Origin: Lentilactobacillus parabuchneri DSM 5707 = NBRC 107865
GTDB lineage: Bacteria > Bacillota > Bacilli > Lactobacillales > Lactobacillaceae
DNA length: 64,000 bases
Direction of reading: 5' to 3'
NCBI RefSeq assembly: GCF_001435315.1
Contig: NZ_AZGK01000001.1
Location: forward strand, 311,476 to 375,475
Shown here in pieces: positions 43,715-52,855 of this stretch (positions are counted from its first letter, which is position 1; the number at the start of each line of letters is the position of its first letter). The notes beneath the pieces were generated by a model that did not search any database, had not been told where the DNA came from, and worked only from the letters and a program-made list of their open reading frames with translations. A program made the translations under genes and the position numbers.

Positions 43715-44368
43715 TTATTTTGTAGCATCCTTTATCGCGTTGATTCGACTAACCGGGTCATCAGCATCAAATACATAGGATCCGGCAACTGCAACCGTTG
43801 CACCGGCTTGATAAGCACCAACAACAGTGTGATCGTTGACGCCACCATCAATTTCAATGTCGAAGTTCAAGCCCTCTGATTTTTTAATTTCATTTAATTC
43901 GGCAATCTTTTTAACGGTTTCCGGCAGGAACTTTTGACCGCCGAATCCAGGGTTAACCGTCATCACTAAGACTTGATCCACCATATACAAGACCGGCTTA
44001 ATGGCTGAAACAGGGGTTCCTGGGTTGATGACAACTTCTGCCTTAACGCCCTTGTTCTTAATCATCTGTAAAGCGCGGTGAATATGTGGCGTCGCTTCAG
44101 TGTGAACGCCGATAATATCAGCGCCGGCATCAGCGAATTGGTCCACGAAGCGTTCTGGTGATTGAACCATCATGTGAACGTCAAGGACCATATCGGTGAT
44201 TGGGCGAATGGCTTTGACCCAGCCGGGGCCATAGGAAAGAGCGGGTACAAATTGACCATCCATAATGTCAATATGCAGCACTTCTGCGCCACCCTTATCG
44301 ACCATTTCAACATCTTTTTGCAAATTGACATAATCAGCACTCAAAATTGAAGGTGCAACTTTAATCAT
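43715..44368 (-). CDS. rpe: Ribulose-phosphate 3-epimerase
   Basis: Interconverts ribulose-5-P and xylulose-5-P. The 217-residue TIM barrel has 'KVAPSILSADYVNLQKDVEM' at the N terminus, 'LHIDIMDGQFVPALSYGP' with the metal ligands, 'LDVHMMVQSPERF', 'MTVNPGFGGQKF' and 'IEIDGGVNDHTV'. ATG 44368 has GAGGAAG upstream; an earlier in-frame codon overlaps that site. It sits between rsgA and thiN. Confidence 0.96.
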   Translation of the reverse strand: MIKVAPSILSADYVNLQKDVEMVDKGGAEVLHIDIMDGQFVPALSYGPGWVKAIRPITDMVLDVHMMVQSPERFVDQFADAGADIIGVHTEATPHIHRALQMIKNKGVKAEVVINPGTPVSAIKPVLYMVDQVLVMTVNPGFGGQKFLPETVKKIAELNEIKKSEGLNFDIEIDGGVNDHTVVGAYQAGATVAVAGSYVFDADDPVSRINAIKDATK

Positions 44369-44379
44369 AATTAACTTCC

Positions 44380-45270
44380 TCACTTTTTATAATTTGGTTT
44401 CCGATTTTTAATATCGGTGTACAGTTGCAAATAATTTTCATATCTGCTCGACATGATGTCTCCGGCAGCGACTTGTCGCTTCACCTCACAGTCGGGTTCG
44501 TTGACGTGGACGCATCCCCTAAAGCGACATTTAACAGATGCCCGCTTAAATTCAGGGAAATAGTTCGCCAGTTCCCGGTAATCGATTTCCAACGTATCAT
44601 ACGATGAAAATCCCGGTGTGTCCGCAATAAAGCCGTCATTGACACGTAGAAGGGCCACTTTTCGAGTCGTATGTTTGCCCCGATTCAAAGCGGTGGAGAT
44701 CTCGCCCGTTGCCAAATTTAAATCCGGAGCGAGGTGATTGAGCAACGTCGATTTGCCGGCACCGGTCTGTCCCATTATCACATTTTCTTTTCCTGAAAAC
44801 AATTGGCGTAAATGATCCAATGAATTTTCATCAAATGCCTGATCCGGCAAAATAACCTGATAAGGAATCTTGGCGTAATCAGCCGCTAACGCTTTAAAGT
44901 AGTCCAACTGCTTGTCGTCCAATAAGTCTGTTTTGGTGAAATAAATAATTGGCTTGATCTTGCCAATTTCCAGGGCAATTAACTGCCGATCCAATAGGTT
45001 ACTGGAAAACTCTGGTTGTGTCGTGGCAGTTGCGACAATCGCCTGATCGATATTGGCAATCGGCGGTCTGACCAACGCGTTTTTTCTGGGAAGCATTTTG
45101 AGAATGTATCCCTTGTCGTCATCTTCGACTTGAAATTCAACGTCGTCGCCGACCAGTGGTGTAATCTTGCGTTTGCGAAAATTACCCCGGGCCCGCGTTC
45201 GATAAATCTTTCCTTCCGAATGGACATCATAAAAGCCGCTTAATGACTGAAAAATTTTTCCTTGTTTCAA
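44380..45270 (-). CDS. rsgA: Small ribosomal subunit biogenesis GTPase RsgA
   Basis: Circularly permuted GTPase that helps late 30S maturation. The 296-residue protein has an OB-fold N terminus, G4 'YFTKTDLLD' near 108 ahead of the P-loop 'MGQTGAGKSTLLNHLAPDL' near 165, G3 'DTPGFSSYD' near 213, and a C-terminal zinc finger 'CRFRGCVHVNEPDCEV' near 245. It starts after the prkC terminator, next to the PrkC/PrpC genes as in Bacillus. Confidence 0.96.
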   Translation of the reverse strand: MKQGKIFQSLSGFYDVHSEGKIYRTRARGNFRKRKITPLVGDDVEFQVEDDDKGYILKMLPRKNALVRPPIANIDQAIVATATTQPEFSSNLLDRQLIALEIGKIKPIIYFTKTDLLDDKQLDYFKALAADYAKIPYQVILPDQAFDENSLDHLRQLFSGKENVIMGQTGAGKSTLLNHLAPDLNLATGEISTALNRGKHTTRKVALLRVNDGFIADTPGFSSYDTLEIDYRELANYFPEFKRASVKCRFRGCVHVNEPDCEVKRQVAAGDIMSSRYENYLQLYTDIKNRKPNYKK

Positions 45271-45283
45271 CTGATCACCTCGA

Positions 45284-45321
45284 TAAAAAAATCACTTCCC
45301 TTTTATTATAAGAGAAGTGAC
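45284..45321 (-). terminator. Terminator after prkC
   Basis: On the - strand TCACTTCTCTT and AAAGGGAAGTGA pair around a short AT loop, followed by TTTTTTT. It separates the priA-fmt-rsmB-prpC-prkC unit from rsgA-rpe-thiN. Confidence 0.85.
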
Positions 45322-45340
45322 TTTAATTTGCAGTAATTTA

Positions 45341-47380
45341 TTAATGTGAATCGTAAGTGACATTATTATCGCGCATAATCGTTTTTCCGTCACGAACGAC
45401 CTTATACTTACCGACCTCTTTACTTGTCAGCTTAAATGGCAAGGTGACTGCCGTATCCTTGGTAATCACCATTTGCTTGTAGACGTTCGATAAGCTGTGA
45501 TCATGGTCCTTAAGATAAATCAGCACCACGTTTTCATTGGAACCGGACTGATCATCTTGTGAGTCGTCACTTGCTTCGCCGCTTGGATCCAATGACGATG
45601 CTGAGCTGGCACTAGCGGATTCGGCCTGTAGATAAGGAATCGTAATTCGAACGTTAAAGCTCTTCAGCTGATCTGAATCATCTTTCTTTGGTCCACGAGA
45701 GATCCACACGGCCACGTTACCGCCCTGCTGGATAGATTGATTGGCATTTGGTGATTGCCGAACGACGCGCCCTTTTGGCTGATCATCAGAGTAGACGTAG
45801 TCAAAAGTTGGATTAATTTCAACTTTATTCGAGTATGAAACGACCTGCGCCTTAGTCATCCCGGTTAAATCCTTGAGGGTAATTTGTTTAATACCAGTAG
45901 AGACCACGAAAGTCAACGTTTGCTTAGCTGGATTCAGTCGTGCGCCGGATTGAAAATCCTGTTGGAGAATCTTGCTGGGTTTAAATGAACTTGAAGGCGC
46001 GTTTCGTTTCCGCACTTTAAAGCCTTCATCTTCAAGCTTTTGTTTGACCGCATCGTAGTTTTGACCCACATAGTTGTCAACCTTGACTTTTCTTGGCCCA
46101 GAGCTGACCACTAAGTTGACTTTGGTGCCCTTTTTGACCTTGGTTTCTTCTTTGGGTGAGGAACTAATGACTCTGTGGCGGTCAATTTTATCACTGCTTT
46201 CATATTTGACGCTGCCGACTGTTAGGTCGGCGTCCTGGATTTTAGCCTCGGCCTCAGATTCCAAGGTTCCAGAAATAACCGGAACGGTGGTTTTCCCGGT
46301 GGCTGAAGCAACCAGCACAATTGCCAAAATCAGCACCAATAGCCCGGCGATACCGCCAATAATGAACCATTTTCGACGGCGGCGTTTTTTATCAGGTTTT
46401 TTGCCTTTTTTAGTCTGACCAGCCGGTGTTTCGCGCTTTTGGGCATCGGCACTGGCTGTTTGACCCTGATCCGTTAAGGGGGTAAATGGCATCACCCGAG
46501 TTTTCTCATCCACCCCGGTGTTCTGGGACGGAACAGTGAACTTGGCTTCATTGGCCCGTGATTTATCCAACGACGTATTTAAGTCGGCTGCTAATTCATT
46601 GACGGATTGATAACGGTCATTCGGATTCTTGGCAGTTGCTTTTAAGATCACGTTTTCCATGGCTTGAGGAATTCGCGGATCGAAATCTCTAACGGATGGC
46701 ATCGGAGTTTGGGAATGCTTGATTGCAATCGAAACGGCGGTGTCGCCGTTGAAGGGAACTTTACCGGTCAAAATTTCGTAAAGGATGATTCCTAACGAAT
46801 AGATATCCGAGCGGGCAGTCGCCATCTCGCCTTTGATTTGTTCGGGAGACAGGTAGTGAATCGAGCCGATAATCGAACGCGTCTGGGTCATCGTGTCCTC
46901 GGATCCGGCCCGGGAAATCCCAAAATCGGTAATCTTGATATACCCATTTTTATCAACCAGGATATTTTGTGGCTTCAGATCCCGGTGAATAATATTATGA
47001 CGGTGCGCTTCACTGACGGCCGAACAAATTTGCTCCATAATATTGACAACTTCTGCATACGGAATGGGAAAGTTGTCCTTGATGTATTTTTTGAGATCCT
47101 CGCCATCAACGTATTCCATGACCAGATACTGCATCCCCTCGACCTCATCAACATCATAAATGCCGACGATGTGGGGATTATCCAGCTGTGTTGCCGCCAT
47201 GGCTTCATGTTGGAAGCGTTTCTTTGCTTTAGGATTATCTCGAAAATCCAACCGCAATAATTTAACGGCAACCTTCCGCTTTAAAATAAGGTCTTCAGCC
47301 AAATAGACGTCAGCCATTCCACCTTCGCCCAAGCGGCCGATAATTTCATAACGACCATTTAACACATAGCCTTTATTCAT
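45341..47380 (-). CDS. prkC: Serine/threonine protein kinase with PASTA repeats
   Basis: Transmembrane kinase sensing cell-wall fragments. The 679-residue protein has a cytosolic Hanks-type kinase domain (about 10-270: 'GRLGEGGMADVYLAED', 'HRDLKPQNILV', 'ITDFGISRAG', 'GSIHYLSPEQIKG'), a basic linker, one membrane segment ('IIGGIAGLLVLILAIVLVAS', about 340-360), three extracellular PASTA repeats (about 365-570) and a Ser/Asp-rich C-terminal extension. ATG 47380 has GGAGGTGG upstream and overlaps the prpC stop by 8 bp. Confidence 0.95.
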   Translation of the reverse strand: MNKGYVLNGRYEIIGRLGEGGMADVYLAEDLILKRKVAVKLLRLDFRDNPKAKKRFQHEAMAATQLDNPHIVGIYDVDEVEGMQYLVMEYVDGEDLKKYIKDNFPIPYAEVVNIMEQICSAVSEAHRHNIIHRDLKPQNILVDKNGYIKITDFGISRAGSEDTMTQTRSIIGSIHYLSPEQIKGEMATARSDIYSLGIILYEILTGKVPFNGDTAVSIAIKHSQTPMPSVRDFDPRIPQAMENVILKATAKNPNDRYQSVNELAADLNTSLDKSRANEAKFTVPSQNTGVDEKTRVMPFTPLTDQGQTASADAQKRETPAGQTKKGKKPDKKRRRRKWFIIGGIAGLLVLILAIVLVASATGKTTVPVISGTLESEAEAKIQDADLTVGSVKYESSDKIDRHRVISSSPKEETKVKKGTKVNLVVSSGPRKVKVDNYVGQNYDAVKQKLEDEGFKVRKRNAPSSSFKPSKILQQDFQSGARLNPAKQTLTFVVSTGIKQITLKDLTGMTKAQVVSYSNKVEINPTFDYVYSDDQPKGRVVRQSPNANQSIQQGGNVAVWISRGPKKDDSDQLKSFNVRITIPYLQAESASASSASSLDPSGEASDDSQDDQSGSNENVVLIYLKDHDHSLSNVYKQMVITKDTAVTLPFKLTSKEVGKYKVVRDGKTIMRDNNVTYDSH

Positions 47381-48122
47381 CGGCGACCACCTCCGAATCG
47401 TAACGGGCAATTAAAATGGTGATATTGTCCAAGCCACCGTTTTCATTGGCCAAATCAATCAGCATATCACATTTGGACTGCAGTTCTTCATCCATGGCCA
47501 ACACTTTTTCGATATCGGCATCGTCAACCATATTGGTCAGCCCGTCGGTACACAGCATAATCTGATCACCCGGCTTGGCGGTGTATGGCCTAAAATCGGC
47601 TGCTGAATCATTATTGATTCCGAGACTTTTAGTAATAATATTTTTGTAAGGATTGGTTTTGGCTTGATCAGGCGTGATGTCGCCATGTTTGACTAACTCA
47701 TTGACGTAGGAATGATCTTCGGTAATTTGGATAAACTGCCCATCCGAATACACGTAGCCGCGGCTGTCTCCGATATTGGCAATCAAACTTTGCTTACCGT
47801 CGATTAAGGCCGCCACAATTGTCGTGCCCATGCCGTGCAGCCGCGTATCTGTGTTTGATTCGTCAATGATGGCTGAATTTTCCTTGGCAAGTTGATTTTC
47901 AAACCAGGTTTCAATTTTATCCAGGCTCGAAATCTCAGTTTGTTCAAAGCTTTCTCCCATATGACTGACAACCATTTGAGAAGCCACTTCACCAGCATTA
48001 TTGCCGCCAATACCATCAGTAATTAAGGCGAGAATCAAGCCGTTTTTATTTTTAAATGCGCCGACGGCATCTTCGTTTTTGTCACGAACTTTGCCGGTCG
48101 AGGACTGATAAGCAATTTGCAA
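47373..48122 (-). CDS. prpC: PP2C-family protein phosphatase PrpC (Stp)
   Basis: Removes phosphate from PrkC targets. The 249-residue protein has the metal-binding motifs 'ITDGIGGNNAGEVAS' near 35, 'NIGDSRGYVYS' near 115, 'MLCTDGLTNMV' near 188 and 'GLDNITILIARY' near 233. TTG 48122 is proposed as start: GGAG lies 9 nt before it, and it gives the family start 'QIAYQSSTGKVRDKNED'. Its end overlaps prkC by 8 bp, so the pair is translationally coupled. Confidence 0.93.
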   Translation of the reverse strand: MQIAYQSSTGKVRDKNEDAVGAFKNKNGLILALITDGIGGNNAGEVASQMVVSHMGESFEQTEISSLDKIETWFENQLAKENSAIIDESNTDTRLHGMGTTIVAALIDGKQSLIANIGDSRGYVYSDGQFIQITEDHSYVNELVKHGDITPDQAKTNPYKNIITKSLGINNDSAADFRPYTAKPGDQIMLCTDGLTNMVDDADIEKVLAMDEELQSKCDMLIDLANENGGLDNITILIARYDSEVVADE

Positions 48123-48136
48123 GTTAATCAACTCCG

Positions 48137-49468
48137 TTAAGATTTCCGAATAAGAGAACAAACAAAGAATCCGTCAGAATCATAATCATCGGGATAAATT
48201 TGGACCATGTCACTGTCAGGGTTAAGGTTTCGTTCCGTCTTGGTTTTTGTCACTTCAAAGTTGGGATTAGCCGCAATGAACTTCTCAATAACGTCCTGAT
48301 TTTCTTGTTTCACAATCGTACAAGTACTATATGTAATAGTACCACCAGTTTTAACTTTTGTAGAAACCGCATTTAAAATTTGCAGCTGAATGTTGCTCAA
48401 CCGGTCAATATCGGCAACTGTTTTGTCATATCTAATCTCCGGCTTTCGACGCAGGAGACCCAAGCCGGAACACGGTGCATCGACGAGGACTGCGTCAAAC
48501 ATGCCATCTTCGAACTTGCTGTCAACTTTTCTGGCATCCAGCTCAAATGTTTCCACGTTCTTGTACACGCCAAGACGCGTGGCATTTCGCATGACGGTCT
48601 TGAGTTTGTTTTTATGAATATCCAGCGCAAATACCTTGCCGTCGTCAAGTCGACTTGCAATCTGGGTGGTTTTGCCGCCAGGTGCGCTACAGGCATCCAA
48701 AATCGTATCGGTGGCGTTAATCGTCATTGACTCTACCGGTAGCATGGCACTTTCATCTTGGATGGTTAACAAGCCGTCCTCAAAGAAATCGCTATGGACA
48801 ATTTGGCCGTCATTAATGATGATCCCTTCACTTGAAACTTCACTGGGCTCCGCATCAAACCCATTTTTAGCCAGGTCTTCCAAAAGATGATCACGTGAGA
48901 TCTTGGCCGTATTTGTGCGAACGGATTGCTTGGGGGCTTTGTTGAGGGATGCAAGAATCGAGGTGGTCTTTTTGTCGCCCAACTGTTGTTGCAGCATGTC
49001 AACCAGCCAGGTTGGAACACTGTATTCAACGGATAAGCGGGTCTTTTCGTCTTGAATATCCGCTAACTTTGGCGTGCCCTTACGATCCATTTGATGCAAA
49101 ATGCCGGTCACAAACCTTCGCGTGCCGTCATGGCCCATCACTTTGGCAATTTTGATGGTTTCATCAAAGATCGCCCGTTTGGGAACCCGATCGAGATACT
49201 CAAGCTGATACATTGCGGTATAAAGCAATTCTTTGACCCAATTTTCAGTCTTTTCGGGGTCGCGCAAAAATGGGTGCAATTGATATTCAAGTGTTAATCG
49301 ATGTTGAATAACACCGTACACAATGTTGGTAAACAGTGCTTTATCAGCTGCCCCCATTGAAGTTGATTGAATGACTGCATTAATTTGTAAGTTGGAATAT
49401 GAACCGTTACTGGTTCGAACCAACGTCATGACAGCCAGTTGGCGAGGATTATTTGTTGTATATTTCAT
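48137..49468 (-). CDS. rsmB: 16S rRNA (cytosine967-C5)-methyltransferase
   Basis: The 443-residue protein has an N-terminal NusB-like RNA-binding domain (1-140) and a SAM-dependent methyltransferase domain: 'LDACSAPGGKTTQIAS' near 258, 'LVDAPCSGLGLLRRKPEI' near 328 with one active Cys, and 'GTITYSTCTI' near 388 with the other. It abuts fmt and precedes prpC in the priA-fmt-rsmB-prpC-prkC operon. Confidence 0.95.
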   Translation of the reverse strand: MKYTTNNPRQLAVMTLVRTSNGSYSNLQINAVIQSTSMGAADKALFTNIVYGVIQHRLTLEYQLHPFLRDPEKTENWVKELLYTAMYQLEYLDRVPKRAIFDETIKIAKVMGHDGTRRFVTGILHQMDRKGTPKLADIQDEKTRLSVEYSVPTWLVDMLQQQLGDKKTTSILASLNKAPKQSVRTNTAKISRDHLLEDLAKNGFDAEPSEVSSEGIIINDGQIVHSDFFEDGLLTIQDESAMLPVESMTINATDTILDACSAPGGKTTQIASRLDDGKVFALDIHKNKLKTVMRNATRLGVYKNVETFELDARKVDSKFEDGMFDAVLVDAPCSGLGLLRRKPEIRYDKTVADIDRLSNIQLQILNAVSTKVKTGGTITYSTCTIVKQENQDVIEKFIAANPNFEVTKTKTERNLNPDSDMVQIYPDDYDSDGFFVCSLIRKS

Positions 49469-50413
49469 TTATTTAATCACCTTTTGGCCAACGGTAAGCG
49501 TCTGACCAATCCCATTTAAGTAGTCTGTAATTTGTTGCTTTGGTTTGCCGGCAGGCTGAATCTCCAAAATTGAAAGGACAGTGCCCTTCCCAGCGGCTAG
49601 ATACAAATGATGCTTATCTTTGGCAACCACAGAACCGGGGCCCAAATCTGTTTGCTGGTCGCTGACCTCAGCCTTCCAAATTTTGGTCCGTTTGCCGTTG
49701 ATTTCGGTATAAGCAACCGGATCCGGACGCAGTGCCCGGACTTTGGCATTGACCATGAAGGCAGTTTGATTAAAGTCTAATGCCTCTTCTTCCGGCTTGA
49801 TGTTCGGTGAAAAGACGACTTCATCTTCTATCTGTTTAACCGGCTGAACGTCTCCAGAGAGCACTTTTGGCAAAGTGTCGAGCAACAAATCCCGCCCAAC
49901 CAAGCTTAATTTTTCAAACATTGATTCAGTATCATCATCGTCAGCGATCTTAACGGCCTTTTGTGCCAAAATATCGCCGGCATCCATTTTTTTGACCATG
50001 TAAATCAAGCTGATGCCGGTTTCCTTATCGCCGTTCATAATGGCGTATTGCACAGGAGCGCCACCTCGATACTTGGGTAACAGTGAGCCGTGAACGTTAA
50101 CGGCGGCCACTTTCACCGCATTCAGCATCTTGGACGGCAAAAATTGACCGTATGCGGCAGTCACAATCAAATCCGGATGAAAATCGATCACCCGTTGCAT
50201 TTCCGGGCTGCCACTTAATTTGTCCGGTTGAAAAACGGCGATTTGATTCTTAATGGCAGCTTGTTTGACCGGGCTTTGCTGAATTTGGTGCTTTCTGCCG
50301 ACCGGCCGATCAGGCTGAGTCACGACACACAAAATATCATAGTGATGATCAATTAATCCTTGAAGAATTGGAACTGCAAACTGCGGCGTTCCCATAAATA
50401 CTACAGTAGTCAA
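49469..50413 (-). CDS. fmt: Methionyl-tRNA formyltransferase
   Basis: Formylates initiator tRNA using 10-formyl-THF, linking it to the folate genes of this window. The 314-residue protein has 'VVFMGTPQFAVPILQGLIDH' at the N terminus and the catalytic 'VNVHGSLLPKYRGGAPVQYA' near 107 with the Asn-His pair, plus the C-terminal tRNA-binding domain (210-314). It directly adjoins rsmB. Confidence 0.96.
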   Translation of the reverse strand: MTTVVFMGTPQFAVPILQGLIDHHYDILCVVTQPDRPVGRKHQIQQSPVKQAAIKNQIAVFQPDKLSGSPEMQRVIDFHPDLIVTAAYGQFLPSKMLNAVKVAAVNVHGSLLPKYRGGAPVQYAIMNGDKETGISLIYMVKKMDAGDILAQKAVKIADDDDTESMFEKLSLVGRDLLLDTLPKVLSGDVQPVKQIEDEVVFSPNIKPEEEALDFNQTAFMVNAKVRALRPDPVAYTEINGKRTKIWKAEVSDQQTDLGPGSVVAKDKHHLYLAAGKGTVLSILEIQPAGKPKQQITDYLNGIGQTLTVGQKVIK

Positions 50414-50438
50414 AGTAATCGTTTCCTTTCATCTTTCG

Positions 50439-52838
50439 TTACATAAAATCAAGCGGTTCATTATCAATCGCAATTTGAATTCCCCGCCGCTGCTTTTTTT
50501 GCGATTGGACAAGAATGTCATCCAAAGCGGCTTTAAGGTTGGGTTCCTTCCGATATTTGATAATAATCTGGTAGTAGTACTGGTTATTAATCCGGGTGAT
50601 CACCTTAGGGGTTGGCCCTAAGATAATCGCGTTGGAAGATAACTGTTTCTTTAAAAAATTCAGAATACCAAACATTTCGGAAACCGTCTGATTTTCACTG
50701 GCAGAATTTCCGGTCAGTTTCACGGTAAAGTAATACGGTGGATACTTACCGTCATGGCGGATTCGCATCTCAGTGGCGTAAAACTTCTCGTAATCTTGCG
50801 TTTTTGCCAACCGAATGGCGTAATGATCAGGATTAAACGTTTGGATGATCACCTCACCGGATTTATCCGCCCGCCCGGATCGTCCCGATACCTGGGTGAG
50901 CAGCTCAAACGTCCGTTCACTGGAGCGAAAATCCGGAAACTGGAGTGCCGAATCAGCATTCAATACACCGACTAACGTCACCTCAGGGAAGTCCAGCCCC
51001 TTGGCGATCATCTGCGTTCCCAACAAGATATCAGCTTTGTGGGCGCCAAATTGATCAATAATGGCTTCGTGGGCGCCCTTCTTGCGAGTTGTATCGACAT
51101 CCATTCGCAGGACCCGCGCGGTCGGAAACAGATTTTTAACCTGTTCTTCGAGCTGCTGGCTGCCCATTCCGTAAAACCCGATCCGCTTACTGTGACATTG
51201 TGGACAAACGGTTGGAATCGGCTCTGTGTGACCACAGTAATGACAATTTAACGTGTGGGTATCTTTGTGCATCGTCAGCGAGATATCACAGTTGGGGCAT
51301 CGCGGCACGTAGCCACAGTCCCGACACATTAAAAATGCTGAATACCCCCGCCGATTGAGCAGCAAAATAATTTGTTCGTGCTTATCCAGTCGGACTTGAA
51401 TGGCATCCTTTAATTGAGTCGATAACGCTTCATGGTGCTTGGCCATTTCGATTTTCATATCAATAATTGAGACATGAGGAAGTGCCTGCCGGTTAATTCG
51501 ATGTGGTAAGCTCAACAGCTCATAGACCCCCTTCATTGCCCGCGCACGGGATTCTAATGATGGGGTGGCACTTCCCAGAACAACCGGACAATGATTGTAT
51601 GCGGCGCGCCATTTGGCCACGTCTCGGGTCTGATACCTTGGGTTATCGGCTTGCTTATAACTACTGTCGTGTTCTTCGTCCATAATAATTAAGCCGATAT
51701 TTTGAAGCGGCGCAAAAATTGCGGATCGAACACCCACGACCACTTTTGCTTTGCCGGTGTTAATCCGCTGCCATTCATCGTAGCGCTCACCACTTGACAT
51801 CGCGCTGTGAAGCATTGCAACTTGATCGCCAAACCGGCTGCGAATCCGGCCGACAATCTGAGGGGTCAAGGTAATTTCCGGAACCAGCATTAAGGCCGTT
51901 CTTCCCAGACTCAAGGCGTGGGCGATCGATTGCAGATAGACCTCGGTTTTTCCGGATCCGGTAACCCCTTCGAGCAAGAAGACTTGGTCTTTTTGAGCGG
52001 CAATCGCTTCATCGATCGAAGAGACAGCCGCCTGCTGGTCGGCATTTAATTGCAACGGCTGACTTTTTTTAGCCGGGCGCATAAATGGATTGCGGATATG
52101 TCGCTTTAATTTGGCGACCACCCAACCTTTAGCTTCGGCATTTTTAAGCGTTGACGACGTAATCCCCTTTGAAGCCAAGTCGGAAACTAAAAAAACCGTA
52201 TCCGGCTGTTGCTTAATAAGCGACAACAATTTGAGTTGGCCCACCGCATTTTTACGGACCGTTTGGCGGACCTCATCAACTTGTTTTGCATTCAGATTAC
52301 CTTGATAGGCTTTAAGCATGATTGGCCGCGCGTGGTTCGTCAAATCATATTCAACTTGGATATCACCGTTTTTCTGGCCTGCTAAAATCTTGCTCAACGT
52401 TGCATTGTCGTATTGCTGCCGGTTATAGTCAATTTCTTGTTGGCCGTGAAATATTTCTGGGAATTGGTCGATCACCTGGCTATTTTGGGCGATTAATTTC
52501 TTTTTATTTTTTGTCCGCATCCCACCGGGAAGCATTGTCTGCAGACAGCTGATTTGAAATGAGTACGTTTGGTCAGCCAGCCATGAAGCCAAGTCGATCA
52601 ACTCAGGATTGATGACCGGTGAAAGGTCCACCAGAGAGGCGATCGGCTTTAATTTGCCGTCATAACTGGATTCATCGGAAATGCCAACTACAAACCCGGT
52701 AATTTTCCGGTTACCAAAAGGAACCTGAACCCGCATTCCAGGCTCGATTTGATCAACTAAGTGATCCGGAATCGAATAACTATAGGCATTATTGGTTTGG
52801 CGCGTTGGCACGTCAACGATAATTTGTGCAACCTGCAA
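50439..52838 (-). CDS. priA: Primosomal protein N' (replication restart helicase PriA)
   Basis: Reloads the replisome at repaired forks. The 799-residue protein has the 3'-DNA-binding N domain ('VDVPTRQTNNAYSYSIPD'), a WH region, Walker A 'LLEGVTGSGKTEVYLQ' near 290, 'LIIMDEEHDSSYKQ' near 385, and the zinc-binding cysteines from 'CRDCGYVPRCPNCDISL' to 'CPQCHSKRI' near 510-555. It follows coaBC by 17 bp. Confidence 0.95.
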   Translation of the reverse strand: MQVAQIIVDVPTRQTNNAYSYSIPDHLVDQIEPGMRVQVPFGNRKITGFVVGISDESSYDGKLKPIASLVDLSPVINPELIDLASWLADQTYSFQISCLQTMLPGGMRTKNKKKLIAQNSQVIDQFPEIFHGQQEIDYNRQQYDNATLSKILAGQKNGDIQVEYDLTNHARPIMLKAYQGNLNAKQVDEVRQTVRKNAVGQLKLLSLIKQQPDTVFLVSDLASKGITSSTLKNAEAKGWVVAKLKRHIRNPFMRPAKKSQPLQLNADQQAAVSSIDEAIAAQKDQVFLLEGVTGSGKTEVYLQSIAHALSLGRTALMLVPEITLTPQIVGRIRSRFGDQVAMLHSAMSSGERYDEWQRINTGKAKVVVGVRSAIFAPLQNIGLIIMDEEHDSSYKQADNPRYQTRDVAKWRAAYNHCPVVLGSATPSLESRARAMKGVYELLSLPHRINRQALPHVSIIDMKIEMAKHHEALSTQLKDAIQVRLDKHEQIILLLNRRGYSAFLMCRDCGYVPRCPNCDISLTMHKDTHTLNCHYCGHTEPIPTVCPQCHSKRIGFYGMGSQQLEEQVKNLFPTARVLRMDVDTTRKKGAHEAIIDQFGAHKADILLGTQMIAKGLDFPEVTLVGVLNADSALQFPDFRSSERTFELLTQVSGRSGRADKSGEVIIQTFNPDHYAIRLAKTQDYEKFYATEMRIRHDGKYPPYYFTVKLTGNSASENQTVSEMFGILNFLKKQLSSNAIILGPTPKVITRINNQYYYQIIIKYRKEPNLKAALDDILVQSQKKQRRGIQIAIDNEPLDFM

Positions 52839-52855
52839 GGCAGATTCTCCTTTCG

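Noticed and set aside
46838-47260. 140-codon + strand frame opposite the prkC kinase domain
   Set aside because: Reverse reading of conserved kinase motifs; no ribosome-binding site.
48380-48730. 116-codon + strand frame opposite rsmB
   Set aside because: Shadow of the methyltransferase domain.
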